From: Isochrysis galbana
Taxonomy: Eukaryota; Haptophyta; Isochrysidales; Isochrysidaceae
NCBI GenBank assembly: GCA_018136815.1
Contig: CM030941.1
Coordinates: 3,413,035-3,477,034, forward strand
Direction of reading: 5' to 3'
DNA: 64,000 nucleotides
Part shown: in pieces, positions 10,201-16,911 of the stretch
Numbering within the stretch: the first letter of the stretch is position 1
Layout: the number at the start of each line of letters is the position of its first letter
The notes under the pieces: model-generated
What the model was told of the DNA's origin: nothing
Databases searched by the model: none
Seen by the model: only the letters and a program-made list of their open reading frames with translations
Translations under genes and position numbers: made by a program

Positions 10201-11869
10201 CCCGATCGAGCCACTGGCAACTCACCGCCGACAAATACGTGCACGGCGGATGCGCGACCACGAGGTCCCAACCGAGGTTTTGAATGTGAAGAGCATCTCC
10301 GCAGAAGTGGGGAATGTAGTCGATCTCCGACGGTCGTAGATCGCACGTCGCGACGTGCGCTCCGGCGAGTAGGAACATCGAAGACACGACCCCGCTAGCT
10401 TCACCGACGACCAGAACGCGGGGTGGAGGAATCCCCTCGGCCGCGTCGAACGTCACGGCGTCGTGGATCGCCGCTAACTCAGCGCAAAGCTCGTCAAAAT
10501 GCGTCGGCAACACGGCAGAGGGTGATGAATGAGTGCTCGCGTCCGGCCGCCGCAAGGCTAGAGCAGCTTCGGCGAGATGGCGGGGCAAGATGACGAAGGA
10601 ACCGCTAGCCCGGGCACGGGAGGCGGCTAACATTTGAAGCTCGCGCGTAGGGGCGCGGGCAGTTTCAGTAGACTTGGCGGCCGAGGAACAACCAACCACG
10701 GCGATCCGGTGGATGGCCTCGGCAGTGGAATTCAGGGGAAGGAGATCGTCGCCCTCGAGTTTCGGTGGGCTAGACATGAAGGGGGTTGGCTCCGGCGGGC
10801 GATCCCTGGAACGGGGATCCTCCGGAGAGCCGAGAGAAAGAGGAGACGCCGGCGTCCGTGTGGGGCGCGACGAGAGATCGTAATCGACGGCCCCTGCGTC
10901 TCCCGAGTCTGGGGTGGCCACGGCGTGAGCGCGGAAAGCCGCAGCTCCCTTGGAACCTTCAACTTCATTGACTCCGGAAGCCGACCCTTCCGGGTCGGTA
11001 ACCAGGTCAGAAACGAGAACGGGTGCAACTTCGAGACGAGAGAATGAACACGATGACGGAGAAATATAACGAACCGGGGAGAGAGGTGAGGAGGAGGCAC
11101 TAGTCTCCGCCTCTACAGCACGAGAACCTACAGTAGACAACGACAATTCGTCCGCAGAGCGGCTCCGGCTATGGCCCTTGGGAGAGAGGTCTCCAGTGGG
11201 GTCCCGCCGGGAAAGAGCAGAAACAGGTAGAGCAGCAACAACGTTTTCGGACGCGGCAGCGGCCACGTCGGACCTATCCATAGAACCTAGAGCAGAAGAT
11301 GATACCGAGTCGACAGCCCCCGAGGGCTTCACAACTGATTGTTTACGAAACGAAGAGACCGAAGACGCGTCGAATCCACCTAGCCCACCCCCTTGGGCAG
11401 GGCCGTCGGGGGGTGAATCCAGGGATGAAGATGCGTCGAAAGACCTAGGAGAGTTAGAAGGAACCGATGACAGCATAGTATCCGTAGAAACAGACTCCAA
11501 GAGGGGCAGCGTGCGAGAATCAGCCCCTAACATCCTAATAGCGTGCGAAGTAATAGAAGAACTTGTAGACGTACACGAATTTCGGAGAGTCGGGTCGCGA
11601 CGATCTCCGGGGCAAACCTGTTTCCAGGAGCCCGGGTCAAGTGTCGACTCCGGCTTCCGAGATAGCCGTTCGGCGGGGGCTTCAGCCGGCGAGGCGGCTC
11701 CCACCGTCGAGGACTGAATAGAGCTAGAGACAGGGGGAGAATCGCCGCGTTGACAGCTCTTCTCCCCAAGCGGCGTAGGGATCGGATCGGGATGGTGGTG
11801 GTGGCGTTCGGGCCCACCGCCCGCGATGTTCTCCGCCAGGGTTTGAAGGACGGGGACCCCGCCGGACCC
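4214..11869 (-). CDS. pol: Pol polyprotein with cytosine methyltransferase, PR, RT, RNase H, integrase, chromodomain
   Basis: The 2551-codon frame is continuous with Gag after one UAG and has no ATG near its start, so it is probably made as a Gag-Pol fusion. Counting from a GTG at 11704: Ser/Pro-rich linker (1-420); methyltransferase (about 425-620) with GEASGVV (motif I), AHPPCTYL (motif IV, Cys488), VAVENP (motif VI) and a C-terminal RTYVGIAGAMAAQW; second linker; retroviral aspartic protease DTGAGPS (Asp1042); reverse transcriptase with CVDYRDTN and the YLDD catalytic box (1571-1574); RNase H (about 1730-1820); integrase with an HHCC zinc site (about 2040-2085) and D, D, E catalytic residues in VVYCDVL, LRTDAGSN and GFVERAQQ; GPY motif; chromodomain (about 2403-2455) with YIVEK, VKWRGY and TWEP, expected to direct integration to methylated histone marks. 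Stop is TGA at 4216-4214. All catalytic motifs look intact. The methyltransferase resembles the short cytosine methyltransferases of phages and bacteria rather than eukaryotic DNMTs. Confidence 0.93.
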   Translation of the reverse strand, partial: GSGGVPVLQTLAENIAGGGPERHHHHPDPIPTPLGEKSCQRGDSPPVSSSIQSSTVGAASPAEAPAERLSRKPESTLDPGSWKQVCPGDRRDPTLRNSCTSTSSSITSHAIRMLGADSRTLPLLESVSTDTMLSSVPSNSPRSFDASSSLDSPPDGPAQGGGLGGFDASSVSSFRKQSVVKPSGAVDSVSSSALGSMDRSDVAAAASENVVAALPVSALSRRDPTGDLSPKGHSRSRSADELSLSTVGSRAVEAETSASSSPLSPVRYISPSSCSFSRLEVAPVLVSDLVTDPEGSASGVNEVEGSKGAAAFRAHAVATPDSGDAGAVDYDLSSRPTRTPASPLSLGSPEDPRSRDRPPEPTPFMSSPPKLEGDDLLPLNSTAEAIHRIAVVGCSSAAKSTETARAPTRELQMLAASRARASGSFVILPRHLAEAALALRRPDASTHSSPSAVLPTHFDELCAELAAIHDAVTFDAAEGIPPPRVLVVGEASGVVSSMFLLAGAHVATCDLRPSEIDYIPHFCGDALHIQNLGWDLVVAHPPCTYLSAVSCQWLDREPGRRQALESAARVFLAMASANAPFVAVENPRMHAEASALVGGLRPRQFVQPWQHGTGHQKATGLYLTASLPSLQPSKIVEGRLSAMADLSPSPHRGALRSRTYVGIAGAMAAQWMPVLRRYARKAKASRSLDFTVDWAISQAAASLRERPSLCSTGFELAEPRTALARFMEGRGEAASSSHLTPPSGSLVSDSVVVIPDVGPVADASRLLHQEDSETNVSQDGTEAKGDRFTPWEWPIRDRSTTPGPPNTVKKRRSKWQVFDRDVISGVHRWQDVTPSIAQEIAEQAAAAEPSEPPILSRLGSQGINALSPSASFTAGDEGVAEPTGSVVAERPLENGDVGLDSGEDDTPETPEHRSMQALETKPSDAADGEGTPQALCGDGAAARGLSAAGFSELSKLPKTDLQKSLEKEWSRQMDQPRHPTDRRGLGYDGVPNPSSSAKASPYSSIPFVPQTVAAAIERVPHVDEPSPSRPASNPTTPSPGAGTSLPVESIADTPPPLYPRHCLYVRDLVVCRADGDRAAQGFVLPDVALTVNSTLADTGAGPSVITTALLDRLPEDACVERVSDATVPNLHGPDGLPLITRGRASLVFSLSGRLFRHSFAVIEGNAMLLLGNDFLAAHSATISLDAASSEGSLRLRPASGDSEDSSRVLSECVVRVSTAPPPVADAGFVGAISMSPGQPLTVDFLERSTATREIPAGSEGEAAADARQPLYTPLFESADEFAAKAPASTSSEYLLYTEQAVTIPAFHRATIWVRVPLALRDHSDCAMLVDRLPNREALDSSSLVMPTVVTPTDDHRIAVTIVHTGVDALTLPSLHPIASLQVRFKLHRGWTPTGSEGDGDPVTALSEEQRALLDSATIDPDRLLSDDQREEVRQLLARRIKAFALHPGAPNHTHVLEVELPLNPGAVPHRHAPSRVGRAGELIIEEEVAKMEAAGIIRKSNSAWTSRVVLVSKKDGSVRFCVDYRDTNAKLRVEDSPLPLIVEAIDRLASGQGPLSSLFLCTLDLASGFWGIPIKESHKHITAFTTHRGKYEFNFLPFGIQSGPSYMCRLMDIVLGALAWEICMPYLDDVGIWSTGVGPSEEARAQASFEQMLHRLDLVLERLEWAGLTCKMSKCVFFATSTEYLGHVVSREGLKMDPKKVAAVADIDPSSINSLEAVRSFLGLCSYYRRFIRQFAAKAAPLTALTRKGCDVAKESQSEECRRAIQELKTAITSEPVLTPPRDDRPFIVKTDGASKLGIAGILSQLGDDNRERVVGYYARSLTSAERHWTVTEIELLAALESIRNWRPYLWGRRFKLVVDHSALRWLHTMKDQVAGGPASRLTRWALKLAEYRFDVEHKPGAVHQDADGLSRLASLEPEHEDEPLAGPAPLAVREPGSESLAEQERSHPVAAITRSVATARGLQALDRSRRRASDSGPAIQSSYLAPGTPTSEEMRAALAEDPFVEPLLGSGETANHEPSGQGSPPPAAASGPIADDDSCSSPVAPAPVPAQQSKMFRRFVVHDGLVYYRTVPDSTDPDSLVLYVPPLLRSRYLFAYHDRSGHLGVSRMSGLLRTRVYWPGMSSDVASYVRECHECTLAKPLPRALASPSGLSVGTYPFDVVYCDVLSLAPTHNFVPGVSGYDKLVVFIDSLTRWIEAEPSNGDPSSEVALDMFIRLIVTRYGVPRQLRTDAGSNLCSVLVSRILELTGTDLSSTEPYRHEGVGFVERAQQTLIRLMRASNEGGSHWVDHLPFLLLSLRASSGRVTSRSPASLIFGRELRLPAQLSDPKSVSPTALEAASADVRSYASRLNASLRLSWSSALEATLAAQAESVRDATIKSQRPARFEPGDRVCMRLPGHANKLQFIYSGPYRVVEALSDTRYRLRDLENRLVKEEVHISNLRPYHTFVDEEPLADDEYIVEKLLDRRSHGDSIEYLVKWRGYSIREATWEPRSELLRRCSDLLDDYDRSVEETCPEDVESPEATSSSARDTPLPLVLDAPSSRTRSRLHSR
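9840..10430 (-). other. Phage-type C5-cytosine methyltransferase domain inside Pol
   Basis: About 197 residues lie between the Gag-Pol stop codon and the protease. Seen in order: RVLVVGEASGVV (SAM-binding motif I), CDLRPSE (acidic residue after strand 2), DLVVAHPPCTYLS (motif IV; the PPC cysteine codon is 10243-10241), VAVENP (motif VI), QPWQHGTGHQKATGLYL, and SRTYVGIAGAMAAQW (motif X-like). This is the motif set of compact phage and prophage proteins annotated as cytosine methyltransferases, where the family forms read AHPPCTYL, ENP and GHGETKATCLWL. Substrate and target sequence cannot be read from the DNA. No separate start, stop or intron delimits it, so it would be released or act within the polyprotein. 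Confidence 0.85.
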
Positions 11870-11872
11870 CTA
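11870..11872 (-). promoter_or_regulatory. In-frame UAG between Gag and Pol (candidate readthrough site)
   Basis: The minus-strand reading is AAG CCT CAG TAG GGG TCC. Gag and Pol are in the same frame and this is the only stop between 13023 and 4214. Sequence just 3' is very GC-rich and contains GGGGTCCCC, able to pair locally. Gammaretroviruses use UAG followed by G at this same junction. UAG is a normal stop elsewhere in this window (end of the RNF10-like gene at 16909-16911), so reassignment is unlikely. A point mutation in a dying copy is the alternative. Confidence 0.65.
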
Positions 11873-13023
11873 CTGAGGCTTAACCCGGACCATCGAGCGA
11901 AGAAGCTTATGAATGTGCTCGTCCGATCCACACTCTCCGCAGCCAGCCTCACACAGAAAGCGGATATATGGCTGACAGATGACGGGGTTGTGAGCACCGT
12001 CTCCCGTGCCATATTTCCAGGCTTCGCTGGATGGAGTGCCAGGAGGAGCTTGAGGTCGGAAAGCGCAGAAGGCACAGCCGTTTTCGTTCGTCCATTCGGT
12101 GATTCCCCTATTGATATCGTCCGTCCGTGGAGTTTCCATTGAATTATCGGCCGGTCGGCACTTCGCTAGCGCCGCCGAGACCCTTGGGTGCTTGGCATAG
12201 CCTGCTACGGCCCAGAAGCGGGCTCGGGCCCGATTCCAAAGCTCGGGCGTCCACCGGGATACGCCCAAATCGGGCGGTAGCCCTTGGCCGTTCGCCGGCG
12301 GATCGCAGCGACGGCTGGGCGGCCGAGACGAGCCTCCCTTTCGACCCGGTGGATCGGTCAGTATAGCCGGCAACGGCGAGTTGGAGTGGTAACTTGCCGG
12401 CGGTGCAGCAGCCCGATAATCAGGCTTCGAAGCAGGCGAGTGTCCCTGTCCGCGAAGAGCTTCCGCCACGGTGGCTTGGACGGCTGCCTGCACGGCGGCG
12501 ACCATGTCCGTGGTCGAAGCGGTCTTCTGGGACGAGGAAGTCTCGTTCTTTGCCTCGCCTGAGGCTTTAGTGCGTACGCTAGCCACGGTTTGCTTCGTCG
12601 AGGGCCGGGATTGATGACGCTTCACCCGGGCCTGCTCGTAAGGGCTGAGGTACCGTTGGCAGAGGTTGACGCACGAGAGCGCCGACCGCCCTAGCTCGTG
12701 GTTCTCTACGCGGAAACGAGTCTCCGCGAGCACCTCCGCAAATTTAATAGCATTATCGACGCCGCGCTGAGGATCAACCTTATCGTTCCGGATGATTTCT
12801 TCGAACCTCTGGTTGATCTCATGGGCCATGTTTGGATGATCCCACACGTTGGTGGAGTCAACCGCGGAATCGCCAAGCTTGCGGATGTAGGCGCGAACCA
12901 AATTCTTGCTGAGCTCACATAGATCAGCGCCGGCCTCGCGCTCCCTCATGCGGTCCCACTCCATCGACGCCGAGTCTTTCGCGAAACCATCGGCCCCGTT
13001 TGCGAAGGTCCCGTCGCATTTGC
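11870..13023 (-). CDS. gag: Gag (C-terminal 384 codons; N-terminus in assembly gap)
   Basis: The open frame enters from the gap at 13024 and ends at UAG 11872-11870. The visible part has an alpha-helical capsid-like segment (SKNLVRAYIRKLGDSAVD to about SPYEQARVKRHQ), a Ser/Thr/Lys-rich linker, then a Cys/His-rich C-terminus. The latter reads C-x2-C ... H-x4-C ... C-x3-C-x2-C-x4-H, nearer to a Nanos-like double zinc site than to the usual CCHC knuckle. Family knowledge: Gag forms the particle and binds element RNA. The part of the frame running right through the N run into GA-repeat DNA is not real. Confidence 0.8.
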
Positions 13024-13123
13024 NNNNNNNNNNNNNNNNNNNNNNNNNNNNNNNNNNNNNNNNNNNNNNNNNNNNNNNNNNNNNNNNNNNNNNNNNNNNN
13101 NNNNNNNNNNNNNNNNNNNNNNN
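13024..13123. other. Assembly gap (100 N)
   Basis: Exactly 100 N, the usual symbol for a scaffold gap of unknown size. It cuts the Gag gene and hides the chromovirus 5' LTR and primer-binding site. The DNA to its right is simple GA repeat, so the true junction may be megabase-distant or a misjoin. Confidence 0.97.
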
Positions 13124-13860
13124 AGAGAGAGAGGAATCGAGAGAGGGAGGAGAGAGGGGGGGAAGGGGGGATAGCAAAGAAACAGGGGGAAGAGTTGTGA
13201 AAGAGAGAAGCGAGGGAGAGAGAAGGCAGAGAGGAGAGGCAGGAGAAGAGAGAAGAGAGAAGAGAGAAGAGAGAAGGGAGAAGGGAGAAGAGAGAAGAGA
13301 GAAGAGAGAAGAGAGAAGAGAGAAGAGAGAAGAGAGAAGAGAGAAGAGAGAAGAGAGAAGAGAGAAGAGAGAAGAGAGAAGAGAGAAGAGAGAAGAGAGA
13401 AGAGAGAAGAGAGAAGAGAGAAGAGAGAAGAGAGAAGAGAGAAGAGAGAAGAGAGAAGAGAGAAGAGAGAAGAGAGAAGAGAGAAAGAAAGAGAAGAAAA
13501 AGAAGAAGAGAGAAGAGAGAAGAGAGAAGAGAGAAGAGAGAAGAGAGAAGAGAAAGAGAGAAGAGAGAAGAGAGAAGAGAGAAGAGAGAAGAGAGAAGAG
13601 AGAAAGAGAGAAGAGAGAAGAGAGAAGAGAGAAGAGAGAAGAGAGAAGAGAAGAGAGAAGAGAGAAGAGAGAAGAGAGAAGAGAAGAGAGAAGAGAGAAG
13701 AGAGAAGAGAGAAGAGAGAAAAGAAAGAAAGAGAGAAGAGAAAGAGAGAAGAGAGAAGAGAGAAGAGAGAAGAGAGAAGAGAGAAGAGAGAAGAGAGAAG
13801 AGAGAAGAGAGAAGAGAGAAGAGAAGAGAGAAGAGAGGAGTCAGAGAGGAGAGAGAGAGA
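13124..13860 (+). repeat. Polypurine tract, mainly (GAGAGAA)n
   Basis: About 740 bp with virtually only purines on the plus strand, built mostly from a 7-bp unit GAGAGAA with a few slips and AAAG/AGGAG interruptions. It lies directly upstream of the RNF10-like start codon at 13878, so its right end would be promoter or 5' UTR. Any open frame through it is an artefact of lacking stops. Confidence 0.95.
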
Positions 13861-13877
13861 GAGGAGGAGAGAGGGCG

Positions 13878-16800
13878 ATGGGCGGTGGTGAGGGCTCTCC
13901 GGTCTCTCCCACTGGCTGGGAGTGCCCACGGTGCACGTACGTCAACCTTGGTCCCGCGCTGGCGTGCGAGATCTGCCTCACGCCCCGCCGGACCACCAGA
14001 CCCATCGGAGCCAGAGGCAGAGGCCGTGGGAGGCCAGATCTAGCGGTAGAGCTCCTCCACTTCCGCTTCGACTCCGCCCACGACAGCCGAAGGCCTCCCA
14101 GCGCTCCTCAGGACAACCGACGGCCTCCAAGCGCTCCTCGCTCGACGGCTTTTGCTTCTGCTCCTGGTTCTCTCGGGGGACGGAGGAGAGGCGGCGGCTC
14201 GGCCGCTGCGGGGTCTGCGGGAGGCCCCGTGGCGCGGCTGCAGTACCTGCAAGCGAACTTCCACCTTCTCTGTGCGGCTGGCTCGCCGCTCGCACGCAGA
14301 GAGCACAGCCGCTACGATGTGCGCACCGCGCTCGCCGCGTGGGAGGAGTGCCGCGCCGTCCGGCTGGCGAGCAGCGAGGCACTAGAATGCCCGGTGTGCC
14401 TGCTCAGCGCGCCGGCCGCGCCGCAAGTCGGCTCGTGCGGGCACATCCTCTGCCTGCCGTGTGCGCTCCGTCTCTTCGCCTCAGCGGCCGCCGACGACCG
14501 GCTCTCCAAGTGCCCGATTTGCTCGGAGGTGTTGCTCCTCGCCGACCTGCGGAGCGTCGTGAGCCTGCACGTGGCTGAGCCGCGCGTGGGCGAGGTGTGC
14601 ACCTTCCGCAAGCTGTGCACGCGCCCCGCTGGCGAGGGCATCGCCCCCGTCTACGCCGGCTGCGAGGCCGTGCCCGCGCTCGTGCCGAGCGGCGTCTCGC
14701 AAGTCGCCTCCTTCCGCTCGCTTGTTGAGGCGTCGGTGGATGACCTGCGTCGGCAGGAACGCGAGATTCTGGACGAGGCGCGGGTGATGGCCGAGGTGGC
14801 CGCGGCCGTCGCGCACAGCAGCGCTGCAACAGCCCTGCCGGCGGCCTCGGCGCCCAAAGAGCGCGAACGAGCGGCAGCGCCCGCAACAGGGTGGGCGGCG
14901 GTCGTCGCATCCGCCAGTGAGCCGTTGCCGCAGGCCGCGCCGCCCTCGGGCCCACCGCTCCGCCCGCCGGCAGGCTGCTGGGCCGCGGGGCGCGGCGCGC
15001 GCCTAACTGCTCCGTTGGCCGCACCGCCGGAGCGTACCGGTCTCGCTGCTGCCGAGAGCGGCCGTCACGCACGTACGCAGCTCTCGCCAGAGCAAGAGGA
15101 GGACCTCAAGTTTGTGCGGCTGGCCGTCAAGGAGTTGCGCAACAGAACGAAGATATGGGAGGCGCCGGCGGAAGCATCCACCGCGCCCAGTGCCGGGACG
15201 GGCGCCGCCGCAGTCGCGTCGGTGGAGACATGGGCACCGCCCTGTGGAGGTGGCGGTACAAGAGGCGGCCTTGCGCCGTCGACGGATGCCCCGCTCGGGC
15301 CTGCTTGCGACCACCACGGTGCAGACGGCAGCAGCGGGGCGGAGGGAAGCGCAGCGAGCTCCAGGGACGCCGGAAGTGAGGGGCGATTCGCCTTACAAGA
15401 GGCGACCGGCGCGCTCGTTTTTGCCGATCCCTTGAGCGTGCGAATGCTCCTGGAGCAACATGGTGAGCGCGCCGGAACCGGGCCCGGCTCGTGAAGCGCT
15501 CTGCCCCACGCGCTATGCACCAGCACACGCATCTACACCCGCGCCCACGCGCTTGTGCCCACCTTCCACGCATAGGTTCGTGGGCCAATCTACCCGAAGA
15601 GGTTGAGGCGGAGATAGTCGAGATCCGGACATTCCAGCAAGACGACGCCTCGCGCCGCAGGTGGGGCCGCCTCAGCACCGAGGTGCAAGCCGTGGCCGCA
15701 CGCTAGCGTCAGTCCCTGGACTGGTTGCTGCAGGAAGGCCGATGTCACCAAGGCGCATGCGAGCAAATCAGACGTCTAGCACGTCGGCCTAGCACCACAG
15801 TATCACTGGATCGCCACGGCAGCGAATCCCATCCTGAGCGCTTGTGACGCCGACGACACGCGCTTCCTAAGCCTCTCGCCGGCAATGCACCCGCTTGCGC
15901 CCCAAGTGCTCTACCGTAGCCAATAGGTCATACGTCTGAACTCAGATCTTACCCTCCGACCCTTCGTGCACGCTAAGCCCCAACTCATGGTGTGCACGCC
16001 TCCCTCCACGTAGGTACAAGCATACGGCACACCTGCCGATGGGCACGTCCATCAAGCTCGCAGAGCTCGACCTGTCGCGCGGTGCCTGCGCCGTTGGAGA
16101 AGCCGCCATGGCCGCCTTCGCTCCCGAGTTGCAAAAGCGCGCCGCACGCCGGCGCAAGGAGAGGCAGGCGGCGGCTCGCGCAGCGGCGAAGGCGGAAGAG
16201 GAGGAACGGCAGCTCCGCGCGCGATTCGGTGGCAAGTCGCGGCTCGCGATAGAGATGCTCGCACTGGCGTCGCAAGGAGGAGCCGGTAGCACTGGCGCGC
16301 TTGCTGGTGACTACCTGCTCAGGATTCCGTCTGGGGAGCCACCTCCTGCTATCATGCCGACCAGCGATTGGTGCGAGGCGTGGCGGCGGCGCGAGGCTGA
16401 ATCGACGGGGCCGTCGTTTCGGCTGATGGTGGAGAAGGGCTATGCTGCGACGGGCAGCCCCCCGTCCCTCTCACCCGCTGGGCCGTCGCCAAGCGGGTCG
16501 GCTACCGTAGGCTCTCCCGCGACTCACGCTGCCAATCCGTGGCCGCCAGCCCATGGGGCCGGTACGCTCGCCCGGACCTCGCCGTCTTCCGCAAGCGCAA
16601 CGGAAGGGGGCAGCGCCACCTCCTTCAACCTAGACGCTCGCGCGCCCACCACTGGCTGCTCGGGTGCACGGAGCGTCAGGTCGTGCTCCATGCTACACGG
16701 TAGCAGCGGTTGCGGCACGCCGTGGTGCGTACCGGCGCGTGGCGCTGCGGAACCCTCGGCTAGCTCCGTGGAAGAGAGCGGTGAAGGCGAGGCACCTCCG

Positions 16801-16911
16801 CCCGATCTGGGGGCGTCGTGGGGAGCTGCCTCTGTACTGGCTGCATCGAGCAAGGGGAAGAAGGGCAAAGGCGTCGTCCTGCTTTCCAATGGCGGAGCGC
16901 GGAGGCCGTAG
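13878..16911 (+). CDS. RNF10-type RING E3 ubiquitin ligase with RanBP2 zinc finger
   Basis: Three exons, 13878-15462, 15576-15660 and 16014-16911, join in phase (855 residues). Introns are GTGAGC...TAG and GTGGGG...TAG. An N-terminal RanBP2-type finger (W-x-C-x2-C-x10-C-x2-C, about residues 14-38) is followed by the RNF10-type segment YLQANFHLL, then a C3HC4 RING (about 170-215; CPVCLL, CGHILCLPC, CPICSE) and a helical EEDLKFVRLAVKEL segment. The exon 2-3 region matches the conserved RNF10 block after the RING (GSWANLPEEVEAEIVEI, then HLPMGTSIKLAELDL). It ends with GKKGKGVVLLSNGGARRP, like the RNF10 tail of plants and fungi. RNF10 proteins ubiquitinate 40S ribosomal proteins during translation quality control; that role is inferred by family. 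The RanBP2 finger is not typical of RNF10. The start is the first ATG after the GA tract. Confidence 0.88.

Larger units (their letters stand above)
2511..13023 (-). mobile_element. Ty3/gypsy chromovirus with an embedded cytosine methyltransferase
   Basis: This is an LTR retrotransposon read on the minus strand: Gag (13023-11873), in-frame UAG (11872-11870), Pol (11869-4214), short untranslated stretch, a G run acting as polypurine tract (about 3837-3842), then the 3' LTR (3836-2511). The pol order is methyltransferase, protease, reverse transcriptase, RNase H, integrase, GPY motif and chromodomain, the order of the Ty3/gypsy chromovirus clade apart from the extra methyltransferase. The 5' LTR, primer-binding site and Gag N-terminus fall in the 100-N gap at 13024-13123, as often happens when an assembler collapses LTRs. 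No frameshift interrupts the roughly 2.9 kilo-codons visible, which suggests a young copy. The plus-strand bases left of the LTR (2506-2510, cggac) should be one half of the target-site duplication; the other half is lost in the gap. Confidence 0.93.

Noticed and set aside
11870-11872. UAG as a reassigned sense codon
   Set aside because: UAG ends the RNF10-like gene, and TGA and TAA also serve as stops, so a standard code fits.
12906-13877. Open frame extending the RNF10-like gene leftward through the GA tract and the N run
   Set aside because: It crosses a gap of unknown size into antisense Gag sequence; the ATG at 13878 gives a normal start just before the RanBP2 finger.
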